Shown here in pieces: positions 55,994 through 63,871 of a stretch of 64,000 bases of DNA; within the stretch, counting starts at the first letter, position 1; every line of letters starts with the position of its first letter. A program made the translations under genes and the position numbers. The DNA comes from Emcibacter sp048269205. GTDB lineage: Bacteria; Pseudomonadota; Alphaproteobacteria; Sphingomonadales; Emcibacteraceae. Location of the stretch: NCBI RefSeq assembly GCF_048269205.1, contig NZ_JBLXJC010000002.1, positions 248,001 to 312,000 on the forward strand. Reading direction: 5' to 3'. The notes beneath the pieces were generated by a model. The model was not told where the DNA came from. It ran no database searches and worked only from the letters and a program-made list of their open reading frames with translations.

Positions 55994-56887
55994 ATGTCAG
56001 AAACAATCAAGAGAACCAATGAGATAGAGGAATTTACAAATCTCTATCTCATTCATCCGGTAAGCAGCTGGCTGGTCCCCAAATTCGCCGCTCTCAGAGT
56101 GACCCCCAATATGGTCTCCCTGTCAGGAATGCTGGCCGGGTTTCTGGCGGGGTTCGCCTATTACAATTACCATTATACGCTGTCGGCGGTTCTTGGCTTT
56201 GCCCTGATGCTGACCTGGCACATCCTGGATGGTGCGGACGGGCAGCTTGCCCGCCTGACCCAGACCCAGTCGGAACTGGGCAAGGTTATCGACGGCATCT
56301 GCGACTATGTGGTCTTTATTTCCGTCTATATCGCCCTGGGTCTGGCGCTTGCCCCCGACTTCGCCCCCTGGGTCTGGGCGCTGGTAATTCTGGCCGGCGC
56401 TTCCCACGCCATTCAGGCCGGTGCCTATGAAACCCAGCGCCAGGAGTATGATTTCTGGGGCCACGGCAAACTTTCAGCACGTCTGCCGGAGCCGGAAGAA
56501 CTGAAGAAGGGACTGAACGGCGGCCTGTTAGGGACAATCGCCGGCAGGCTGGAATACGGCTATGTAAAGATGCAATATGCCTTTTCCGGTGTGGACGATG
56601 TCCAGCGACGGGAAATCCAGCACAGGCTGGACAAAAACCCGGAACAGGCCGGTGAAATCAGGGCCATTTACCGACTGGTGTTCTCCCGCTCGGTCAAACT
56701 ATGGGCGATCATGTGCGCGAACTATCGTACTTTTGCCATATTTATCGCTTGTATTATCGGGGAACCTGTTGTGTATTTTCTTTTTGAACTGGTCGCCCTG
56801 AACATGGTTCTGGCAATTTTGGTTCGCAAGCAGAAGAAGTATAACAGGCTGTTCCTGGAACAGCTGAGGGACCTGACTTCGGAGTAA
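55994..56887 (+). CDS. CDP-alcohol phosphatidyltransferase family membrane protein
   Basis: 297 residues from the ATG at 55994 (a longer frame from 55880 overlaps the fusion gene). The active-site motif is complete: DGADGQLAR at 79-87, then G96, D100 and D104 in the pattern G-xxx-D-xxx-D. It is a membrane enzyme transferring a phosphoalcohol from a CDP-linked donor. The C-terminal third has an unusual soluble insert with DFWGHGKLSARLPEPEEL near residue 154. Acceptor and donor unknown; with inositol-phosphate synthase and cytidylyltransferase nearby, phosphoinositol transfer is a candidate. Confidence 0.85.
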   Translation: MSETIKRTNEIEEFTNLYLIHPVSSWLVPKFAALRVTPNMVSLSGMLAGFLAGFAYYNYHYTLSAVLGFALMLTWHILDGADGQLARLTQTQSELGKVIDGICDYVVFISVYIALGLALAPDFAPWVWALVILAGASHAIQAGAYETQRQEYDFWGHGKLSARLPEPEELKKGLNGGLLGTIAGRLEYGYVKMQYAFSGVDDVQRREIQHRLDKNPEQAGEIRAIYRLVFSRSVKLWAIMCANYRTFAIFIACIIGEPVVYFLFELVALNMVLAILVRKQKKYNRLFLEQLRDLTSE

Positions 56888-56894
56888 TTGACTT

Positions 56895-58025
56895 ATGCGT
56901 TTCCAACGTTTTCTGTGCGCCGTAATTGCGGCCGCATTTTTTGTGACGCCAGCGACAAGCCAGGCCTATAAGGAAATACTGACCGAAGACGCCCAGGCCC
57001 CTGCCCTGAAAGATGACAAGCATTACAAGGAATACTGGGAACAGTATTTTGTCTTCGAGGACGGCAGCCTCCTGACCACCCAGTTCACCATCCTCAACCT
57101 GCCCTTCATGACCCACCGGGCGTTGATGCTGGCGACATTCACGCGTCCTGACGGCAAACGGTACATCATCAAGAACGGCCGCAGCCGGGACGACTGGGAC
57201 TATGCCCCGGACCACCTGAATATTCAGCTTAACGATGACATCCAGCACTATATCCGCAGGACCGCGGACGGCTACCAGCTGAAACTGCACAATACCACCG
57301 GCGAACTGGAACTTGACCTCAAGAGCCCCCTGCCGCCACTGGAAGCGCTCAACGGCAACAATAAATACCGGAAAAAGGGCAAGATCGACGCCGTCACCTA
57401 CGCCCCCCTGTTCACGGCCACGGGACGTTTCCGGCCCGGCCCGGAATCAACCGGTACGGAGCAGGACGGCCCGTGGGAAGACCTGGGCACGGCGACCGGC
57501 TTCGGCATGCGCGTGTACCTGGAAGAATCCCTCGAAGAAATGATGGACAGCTGGCTCAGGATATTCAGCCTGGAAAATGGCGACAAATCCGAACTGATCC
57601 TGTCTTCTATCGAACTGCCCGACAACAAGCAGGACAACAAACTTTTCCTGCGCCAGGGCGGCAAGGTTATCGGCGGCTTTCATGACATCAAGGTTGTGAT
57701 CAAGGAATGGGCGGAAGACCCTGAACTGGGAGAATACCCGACAAAACTGCGTCTGGTGGCCCTCAACGGTACATCGAGCCTGCAGGGCGACATCGATCTG
57801 ACCCGCAAGCTGGAGCACTTCCGGCTCAATGATCACATGAGCAGCATTGAACGCATGCTGGCCCGTGTATATCCCTCTGTCACAAGTTATCGCTATGTTG
57901 CAGACTATAATCTGGTATATAGTGGGCCCGACGGCACAAGGGAAATCAGCGGCAGGGCGCTCAGCGACTTCGCCGATATTGTTCCCCCGACGGTTGTTAA
58001 GAAAAAAATACGAAAAAAAAGATAA
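56895..58025 (+). CDS. Secreted protein of unknown function, lipocalin-like features
   Basis: 376 residues with a clear signal peptide (MRFQRFLCAVIAAAFF... cleaved near SQA, residue 24). No lipobox. The body is beta-rich with alternating aromatic and charged strands: YWEQYFVFEDGSLLTTQFT, ATFTRPDGKRYIIKNG, ADGYQLKLHNTTGELELDL. Weak similarity of this layout to AttH/Svf1-type double lipocalins is my impression, not shown. A basic C-terminal tail ends KKKIRKKR. Between the CDP-alcohol phosphotransferase and flippase genes (gaps 7 and 33 bases), so it may carry or modify the exported product. Confidence 0.7.
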   Translation: MRFQRFLCAVIAAAFFVTPATSQAYKEILTEDAQAPALKDDKHYKEYWEQYFVFEDGSLLTTQFTILNLPFMTHRALMLATFTRPDGKRYIIKNGRSRDDWDYAPDHLNIQLNDDIQHYIRRTADGYQLKLHNTTGELELDLKSPLPPLEALNGNNKYRKKGKIDAVTYAPLFTATGRFRPGPESTGTEQDGPWEDLGTATGFGMRVYLEESLEEMMDSWLRIFSLENGDKSELILSSIELPDNKQDNKLFLRQGGKVIGGFHDIKVVIKEWAEDPELGEYPTKLRLVALNGTSSLQGDIDLTRKLEHFRLNDHMSSIERMLARVYPSVTSYRYVADYNLVYSGPDGTREISGRALSDFADIVPPTVVKKKIRKKR

Positions 58026-58058
58026 CTTACATAGAATAACAGGGGATAGTGGTCCCGT

Positions 58059-59612
58059 ATGACCTCCATCACACCAGCTGACGCCGGCGAACAAAAGGAC
58101 AAAAAAGACATCGCCAAGGGTGCCGGCGCCAATTTTGCAGGCTTCATTGTTCGTCTCGGGTCAAGGCTGCCTTTCCTGTTTCTGGCGGTCGCCCTGTTCG
58201 GCAATGAACTTTATGGCCGGTATAACTATACCATCACCACTATCGAAATTGCCGCCGCCTTCGCCACATTCGGCCTGAAACGATCCCTGTTCAAATTCAT
58301 TCACGACCGGGAATATTCCAAGGAGTATTCTCCCGAACAGGTCATTCTCACCGCACTCTGCTGGTCGCTGATGGTCGGATCGGTTCTGGTTCTTGCCCTG
58401 ATCCTGTCAGCTGAAACGCTGGCGGCCATTTTCGACTATCCACAGATGGTGGACGGCCTGGTCAACCTGGCGCCCATCCTTCTTGTCATTACCTCCGTGG
58501 ACGTGATCCTGTCCGGCACCCGGGCGACCCGGAAGATGCGTTACGAGGTCTGGTCCCGCAGCATCGTTGAACCCTATGTGTTGCTGGGGGCCATGCTGGT
58601 GTTCTATTTCCTGGGATATCGTGAAACCGGGCTTCTTATGGCCTATGCCGTGGCGCTTTTTGCAGCCCTTCTTGTGGCCATCTGGGGCGCGCTTCACCTT
58701 TTTTCCTTCAGGAACTTCGTCTGCAAACCGCCCTGTTTCTACCTGATCCGCCGTATCGCAAGCTTTTCCGCCCCCACGGCCTTTCACGACATGGCGCTGC
58801 TGATCTTCATGCGGATGGATATTTTTACGGTAAAATTCTTTTTCTCCGAAGCGGTGCTCGGCGTCTACACCATTGCCCAGCAGTTCGCCACCAGTGTGGA
58901 GAAAATTTATCAAAGCTTCTACCCGATCCTGGCGCCAGTCATGTCCAAAAGCCTGATCAATAAGGATTATGCCCTGGTAGAACGGCATATGATTATGGTC
59001 AGCCGCTGGATCCTGATGGTGCAGTGCCTGATCGTGGTCTGGTCCGGTTTTTACGGCGAAGCGGTCATCACCGCCGTCGCCAACGACGGCACCGATCCGA
59101 ACATCCTGCATGTGGGTGGCATCATTTTATTCCTGCTGATGGTGGGAGAAACCATCAATGGCGGCTTCGGCACGTCGGACCTGCCGCTGATCTATAAAAA
59201 TCCGTTGTTCAACCCGATCATCTCCCTGATGATGATCCCCTTGTATGTGGGGCTCGCCTGGCTGTTTACACAGGTCCTGATGATTGATGCCTCCGGTGTG
59301 GCCCTGGCGCTGATGTGCACTTACCTGACCATGAACCTGATCCGCATGATGCTGATCAATCACCTGTTCGGGATCAACATGTGGCGCCTGAAACTGTTCA
59401 AGGTGCCCTTCGCCGCCATGATCAGTTCCGGTATCTTCTACTGGGCCAAGCAGGCCATCCCGTTCGACGTTATCCACGGCTGGGGTGTTTTCCTTGGCAT
59501 TCCCGTCCTGATCCTGATTTATGTCCTGGTCCTGGTGATTGCCGCATTAGAGCCCGAGGACAAAGCTCATCTCATGGAAAAATGCCGCCGCCGCAAAGCC
59601 GTAAAAGCATAA
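58059..59612 (+). CDS. MOP-superfamily flippase (polysaccharide/lipid-linked oligosaccharide type)
   Basis: 517 residues with about 12-14 predicted helices. The N-terminal GAGANFAGFIVRLGSRLPFL and the following stretch GNELYGRYNYTITTIEIAAA resemble oligosaccharide flippases and MurJ-like proteins, and AFHDMALLIFMRMDIFTVK is the matching second half start. It would move a lipid-linked product across the inner membrane. Last gene of the plus-strand cluster with two CDP-alcohol enzymes and a secreted protein. A short soluble Lys/Arg tail ends the protein. Confidence 0.85.
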   Translation: MTSITPADAGEQKDKKDIAKGAGANFAGFIVRLGSRLPFLFLAVALFGNELYGRYNYTITTIEIAAAFATFGLKRSLFKFIHDREYSKEYSPEQVILTALCWSLMVGSVLVLALILSAETLAAIFDYPQMVDGLVNLAPILLVITSVDVILSGTRATRKMRYEVWSRSIVEPYVLLGAMLVFYFLGYRETGLLMAYAVALFAALLVAIWGALHLFSFRNFVCKPPCFYLIRRIASFSAPTAFHDMALLIFMRMDIFTVKFFFSEAVLGVYTIAQQFATSVEKIYQSFYPILAPVMSKSLINKDYALVERHMIMVSRWILMVQCLIVVWSGFYGEAVITAVANDGTDPNILHVGGIILFLLMVGETINGGFGTSDLPLIYKNPLFNPIISLMMIPLYVGLAWLFTQVLMIDASGVALALMCTYLTMNLIRMMLINHLFGINMWRLKLFKVPFAAMISSGIFYWAKQAIPFDVIHGWGVFLGIPVLILIYVLVLVIAALEPEDKAHLMEKCRRRKAVKA

Positions 59613-59717
59613 TCGGGTAAAATCAGGTCTTTTAACGTTCAACTATTTTCTGCTAAAGTCTGGCCGAACAGCCGCGCCACCGGCATGTTGAGCCAAAGTT
59701 TTTTTGGGAGTGACCGA

Positions 59718-60038
59718 ATGAATGAAGAATACCGGCCAAGCGAACAGCAGTTGAAAGACAAGCTGACCTCCTATCGGGAAAGCATCGACAACATTGATGC
59801 CGCCCTTGTCTATATGCTGGCCGAACGCTTCAAGGTGACCCAGAAAGTGGGTGAATATAAAGCCAAATATGACCTGCCGCCCGCCGACAAGGACCGGGAA
59901 AAGCGCCAGATCGAACGGCTGCGGAAGCTCGCGGAAGATGCCAACCTGGACCCGGATTTTTCCGAAAAGTTCCTCAATTTTATTATCAAGGAAGTCATCC
60001 GCCACCATGAACAGATCCGTGAGGCGGAAGGGGAATAG
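59718..60038 (+). CDS. Chorismate mutase, AroQ type
   Basis: 106 residues from the ATG at 59718 (GGGAG 7 bases upstream). All-helical AroQ fold: ESIDNIDAALVYMLAERFKV, KVGEYKAKYDLPPADKDREK and FLNFIIKEVIRHHEQIR. It converts chorismate to prephenate for Phe/Tyr synthesis. Alphaproteobacteria commonly have such a stand-alone form. Its last 44 bases overlap the 3' end of a convergent gene on the minus strand. Confidence 0.9.
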   Translation: MNEEYRPSEQQLKDKLTSYRESIDNIDAALVYMLAERFKVTQKVGEYKAKYDLPPADKDREKRQIERLRKLAEDANLDPDFSEKFLNFIIKEVIRHHEQIREAEGE

Positions 60039-60588
60039 TCTCGAGGAACCGCTCGGCATCCTTTGGGCTGCGCAACCGGACAAACTGAAGGTGATCATAG
60101 GGCGACGACTGAATCAGGTTTGCATATTTCCTGCGGTTGGAAAAATAGGTTTTGAAGACCCACAGGATCATGGACTCCCGACTGAAAAACAATTTTCCAA
60201 ATGTTTCCACATTTCCAGTATCCGGCCAGACTTCACGGCCCGACCAGGCCCGTTGCCAGGATCGTTTCGTGATTTGCCACAGGGTACGGATAAAGGAATA
60301 ATCCAACCAGACAACCATTGTAGCGTGCGCCCACTTTAGCGGGATAGTATTTGTATAATTGCCATCCAGCACCCATTGCTCCTGCACCAGCTCGTCGCCA
60401 AGCTTTGCCAGCAACCTCTTTTCGTCTGTAGCTTGCCAGTTCGGACCCCAGTTCAACCTATCCAATTCAATAAGGGGAATATTCAGCCGCTCGGCCAGCC
60501 GGGCGGCAAAGGTGGATTTGCCGCTGCCACTGGTCCCTACTACATTGATGCAGCACAGCTCGAGCTCTGAAAATATCGAATTATCCAT
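59995..60588 (-). CDS. P-loop NTPase, adenylate-kinase-like (FlaR-type)
   Basis: 197 residues from the ATG at 60588. The Walker A motif GTSGSGKS lies at residues 18-25, followed by LAERLNIPLIELDRLNWGPN, typical of the FlaR/DNA-topology-modulation kinase group. The rest is variable. Function uncertain; the family name is historical. The gene ends inside the convergent chorismate mutase frame (overlap of 44 bases), and no signal peptide is present. Confidence 0.82.
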   Translation of the reverse strand: MDNSIFSELELCCINVVGTSGSGKSTFAARLAERLNIPLIELDRLNWGPNWQATDEKRLLAKLGDELVQEQWVLDGNYTNTIPLKWAHATMVVWLDYSFIRTLWQITKRSWQRAWSGREVWPDTGNVETFGKLFFSRESMILWVFKTYFSNRRKYANLIQSSPYDHLQFVRLRSPKDAERFLETIPLPPHGSVHGGG

Positions 60589-60671
60589 ACTTTCCCCCTT
60601 ATAAAACAGGGCCAGTCTCCTAACACGCCTGATACATAATATCAAAGATATTTCCTGGAGAGATGAGAAAC

Positions 60672-60699
60672 AAAAAAAAGCCGGACATTCTGCCCGGCC
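60672..60699 (-). terminator. Terminator of the PH-like membrane protein gene
   Basis: Stem GCCGG/CCGGC at 60680-60698 followed on the minus strand by eight T (CAAAAAAAAG on the plus strand). It lies just after the stop at 60703. Confidence 0.8.
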
Positions 60700-60702
60700 C
60701 TC

Positions 60703-61518
60703 TCATATTTTCTGTAATTCGTCCTCGAGATACTTCAAACTATCTCGCAATATTGTTTCATCGGTCTCGCCCCTTATACGCTCGTATGTTGTTGTCTCTG
60801 TATCGACCGTAATTCCGATTTCATCGTTATATACATAGATCGTGATTGGACATTCTTCGAATCTCATAAGTACATAAACATCTCCCCAGACTTTGTCTTT
60901 CGCCTCGACCATATGCGACACAGGGGCAAGGTTATGACTTTTCAGGACTTCCTCAATTTCCCCCAGCGCACGAACCTGAAATACTGTCAGTCTATCAAGA
61001 TCGACTTCTATTTCACCCGTGTTTGGTAACTCCTTCCCCTTTTCAAAGAGTGAGTTATTAAGCTCCCCCTCGGCCTTGTCCCCGAGCCAGGTTCTTATTT
61101 CCTGCATCTCCCGGAACTTGAACATACGCATATTTATGACAATGGCATCCTTGCCGAGATGTGTGACAGGCAACAGGGCTAGGCTATATGGAGGAATATT
61201 TTCGGACGACCACGGGGCAAGATGGTTCAGCATTGCTTTCACTCGAAAAATACCGCGGTCAATTTCTTCCCGTTTTAGCGATTTCCAGCCCCTTAAAAGA
61301 CTTCTGTATCTGATTTCATTTGAAGACAGGGAAATACAATGGCCCCCCACCCACAACTGAACCAGAATGAACCAAACTCCCAGAGGAGCAAGTATGGTCC
61401 AAAATTCCTCAACCTCTTTACCCATGAATGCAATAATAAGGAACAATAGCAAAACGATACCGCCCCCGAGCGTTAGCCCAAGCATTATATGAGCCCGTAA
61501 ACTTGCTCTGAATGTCAT
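60703..61518 (-). CDS. Hypothetical membrane protein, two N-terminal helices
   Basis: 271 residues. Two hydrophobic segments at about 11-33 and 39-58 are followed by a soluble part with strand patterns ISLSSNEIRYRSLLRGWKSL and KDAIVINMRMF like PH-domain or DUF-type membrane proteins. A second, acidic region (VYVLMRFEECPITIYVYND) follows. No family recognised with confidence. GC content is visibly lower than its neighbours and the frame is isolated between terminators, which fits a recently acquired gene. Confidence 0.7.
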   Translation of the reverse strand: MTFRASLRAHIMLGLTLGGGIVLLLFLIIAFMGKEVEEFWTILAPLGVWFILVQLWVGGHCISLSSNEIRYRSLLRGWKSLKREEIDRGIFRVKAMLNHLAPWSSENIPPYSLALLPVTHLGKDAIVINMRMFKFREMQEIRTWLGDKAEGELNNSLFEKGKELPNTGEIEVDLDRLTVFQVRALGEIEEVLKSHNLAPVSHMVEAKDKVWGDVYVLMRFEECPITIYVYNDEIGITVDTETTTYERIRGETDETILRDSLKYLEDELQKI

Positions 61519-61588
61519 TGTATCCCCCTGTCAGATAAATGGATTATTGTCCTCTATAAAAAATCCTGTCAAGAAATTCCCGGAGACA

Positions 61589-61622
61589 AAAAAAGACCGG
61601 ACGTAACCGCCCGGCCTTTTTT
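61589..61622 (-). terminator. Terminator of the ino1-cytidylyltransferase operon
   Basis: Stem GGCCGG/CCGGTC (one G-U pair in RNA) with T run, minus strand, about 20 bases after the nucleotidyltransferase stop. Confidence 0.75.
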
Positions 61623-61643
61623 AAGCCTTGAGTATTTATATCT

Positions 61644-62360
61644 CTACAACTTGCCGTCGTTGACCAGAACGATGGCCTTGCCGTAGGCCATGGGATCATC
61701 CACATCGAGCCACAGCTTGTCACCGATGTCGAAGGTGCGGGCCTTGCCGCGGCTGCCCAGAACATTCATGGCGCCGGAGATGCTTTCGTCGCCTTCCCGC
61801 GCACTCTGCTCCAGCGCATCGAACATAACCGGGGTGCAATAGAAGATGCCGGTATCAAAGGCGTTATAGTCCTTGATCACCTTGCCGATATTTTCGATCT
61901 TGCCCGGCGTACATTTCACCCGGGTCACATCATCCAGATCGATGATCGGATTGTCGATCTTGTAATCGACACAAAGGGTCACCGTTTCGGACTCATGATC
62001 GGATTTGGCCAGGTCCCGGAAAATTTCCGGATCCACCAGATGATCGCACATGGTAAGGACGAAATCGCCGTCAATATAGTCCTTGGCGGCATAAACAGAA
62101 AGGCCGTTCGGGCGCTGCCATTCCTCATTGACAATATGGGTTATGGACAGGTTGTCCCGTTCGGCAAGCTGGTCAAGAAAGGCACGGACCTTGGTCCCGC
62201 GATATCCGGTGACAACATAGATATCGCTAATGCCTCCCTTGACCGCATTGGTGATGACCCGCTCGATCAGGGGAACGCCGACCAGCTCAATGAGCGGCTT
62301 GCTTTCCCCCTTTTCGCGGAGCCTGCTGCCCTGACCGGCAGCAACAATCAGGAGTTTCAC
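61644..62360 (-). CDS. Nucleotidyltransferase, inositol-phosphate cytidylyltransferase-like
   Basis: 238 residues, sugar-nucleotidyltransferase fold. AAGQGSRL at 7-14 and Lys21 form the NTP-binding loop; MCDHLVD holds Asp106, a metal ligand; NAFDTGIF lies at 166-173; WLDVDDP at 217-223 supplies further metal ligands. This pattern (short AAGQGSRL, MxDH, DTGxF, WxDVD) resembles archaeal inositol-1-phosphate cytidylyltransferase and phosphocholine cytidylyltransferases. It starts inside the stop of the inositol-phosphate synthase gene (ATGA overlap), which favours inositol-1-phosphate as substrate and CDP-inositol as product. That is inference. Confidence 0.86.
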   Translation of the reverse strand: MKLLIVAAGQGSRLREKGESKPLIELVGVPLIERVITNAVKGGISDIYVVTGYRGTKVRAFLDQLAERDNLSITHIVNEEWQRPNGLSVYAAKDYIDGDFVLTMCDHLVDPEIFRDLAKSDHESETVTLCVDYKIDNPIIDLDDVTRVKCTPGKIENIGKVIKDYNAFDTGIFYCTPVMFDALEQSAREGDESISGAMNVLGSRGKARTFDIGDKLWLDVDDPMAYGKAIVLVNDGKL

Positions 62361-63475
62361 TCGGCAGCACTCGCCAGTGAACGCTCTGCGATGAATTTTT
62401 CTGTCATTTCATACGCCTGATCGTCTGTATACTGAACCGGCGGATGTTTACAGAAATAGGCAGAGGCCGCTGTCAGGATACCGCCCTCGTTGTTGTCGAG
62501 AGCCAGTTTACAGCAACGGATCATGTCGATGGCCACACCGGCTGAGTTCGGGCTGTCTTCCACGGACAGGCGCAGTTCCAGGTTCATGGGCACGCCACCG
62601 AACAGGTCCCCTTCCATGCGCAGGAAACAGACTTTGTTGTCGTTCTGCCACGGAATATAGTCACTTGGGCCAACATGGATGTTTTCATCATCCAGACGGG
62701 CACCGGCAACAGCCTGAACGGCCTCGGTCTTGGACTCTTTCTTGGAGGCCAGACGATCCTGGTTTTTCATGTTCAGGAAGTCGGTGTTTCCGCCGGTGTT
62801 CAGCTGGTATGTGCGGTCCAGGACCACGCCGCGCTTTGCGAACAGGTCGGTCAGCGTACGGTGGGTAATGGTCGCGCCCAGCTGTGCTTTGATGTCGTCA
62901 CCGACGATCGGCAGGTTGGCATCTTCGAATTTCTTCGCCCATTCCGGATTGGAAGCAATGAAGACCGGCATGTTGTTGATGAAACCAACACCGGCTTCCA
63001 GCGCACATTCGGCATAGAATTTGGCAGCTTCCTCGGAACCCACAGGCATATAGTTGAGCAGGATTTCAGTACCGCTGTCTTTCAGCTCCTTAACGATGCT
63101 TTCCTTGGTGCCCTCTGCAGCGTCGGCCACAACAAAGGTGCGGTTTTCGTCATAGTTGGCCATGTGCGAAGACACGCCGTCGAGGATCTTGCCCATTTTC
63201 ACAATGGTGCCGCTTTTCGGCAGATCACGGTGAAAAACAGTTGTACAGTTGGGTTTTTCAAAGATGGCATCATTGACATCCTTGCCCACTTTGCGCTTGT
63301 CCACATCAAAGGCAGCAACCACCTCGATATCGCAGGGACGGTACCCGGCCACTTCCCAGTGCATCAGACCGGGGACCTTTTTGCCGGCCCGCTCCGGTGT
63401 ATAATAATAGATCCCCTGAATCAGGGAACTTGTACAGTTGCCGATACCGGCGATTGCGATTTTGATTTTAGACAT
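62357..63475 (-). CDS. ino1: myo-Inositol-1-phosphate synthase
   Basis: NAD-dependent isomerisation of glucose 6-phosphate to L-myo-inositol 1-phosphate. 372 residues, close to the shorter bacterial/archaeal forms. The start is ATG at 63475, which has AAGGTGAC 5 bases upstream; GTG 63484 is too close to that site. Family marks: AIAGIGNCTSSLIQG near residue 7, GDDIKAQLGATITHRTL near residue 190, NTGGNTDFLNM near residue 228, HVGPSDYIPWQNDNK and GVPMNLELRLSVEDSPNSAG near residue 305. Overlaps the cytidylyltransferase by four bases. The preceding region holds tandem operator-like motifs. Confidence 0.95.
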   Translation of the reverse strand: MSKIKIAIAGIGNCTSSLIQGIYYYTPERAGKKVPGLMHWEVAGYRPCDIEVVAAFDVDKRKVGKDVNDAIFEKPNCTTVFHRDLPKSGTIVKMGKILDGVSSHMANYDENRTFVVADAAEGTKESIVKELKDSGTEILLNYMPVGSEEAAKFYAECALEAGVGFINNMPVFIASNPEWAKKFEDANLPIVGDDIKAQLGATITHRTLTDLFAKRGVVLDRTYQLNTGGNTDFLNMKNQDRLASKKESKTEAVQAVAGARLDDENIHVGPSDYIPWQNDNKVCFLRMEGDLFGGVPMNLELRLSVEDSPNSAGVAIDMIRCCKLALDNNEGGILTAASAYFCKHPPVQYTDDQAYEMTEKFIAERSLASAAE

Positions 63476-63871
63476 TTTTGTCACCTTATCCTGTCTTTAT
63501 CGTGTTTATTCTTAAATATTGATCTTGGTTATTCTGAATTTTGCCGAAGCTCACAAATTAAAAAAGGCCACTATGTTCCCTGGAATCTCTTCAGAAAAGC
63601 GGCCTAAAATCACAATTCTACATATATCATATAACTGTAACCGAACAACAATATAACTGTTACATGAAATGATATAATAGGCATGCCTTGTTTTCTATCC
63701 GGCTATCGAGCCATCAGATAGTGTCATCAATGTGGCGTCTCAAGTCGCAAAATCCATGTAACGGTTACATTCCCCTTCCCACATCTTTCAACATTACGCC
63801 TTGGATATGCCAATCTTTTGCGCTATAGAAAGCGGGTTTTAACAAAATTGCATAAATTATGGAGTTAAGGG
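63476..63871. other. Divergent intergenic region between ino1 and a lipoprotein gene
   Basis: About 395 AT-rich bases. It includes the perfect palindrome at 63756-63770, and half-site matches GTAAC at 63637-63641 and GTTACAT at 63659-63665. The A-rich plus strand near 63559 (AAAAAAGGCCAC with GCGGCCT at 63600) is a weak long-range repeat. No gene or RNA recognised. Confidence 0.5.
63756..63770. promoter_or_regulatory. Perfect palindromic operator ATGTAACGGTTACAT
   Basis: Arms ATGTAAC/GTTACAT around a single G, 102-116 bases upstream of the lipoprotein ATG. Similar half-sites occur near 63637-63665. TetR-family efflux repressors commonly use such sites. It may control the lipoprotein gene, ino1 or both. 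Confidence 0.55.
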
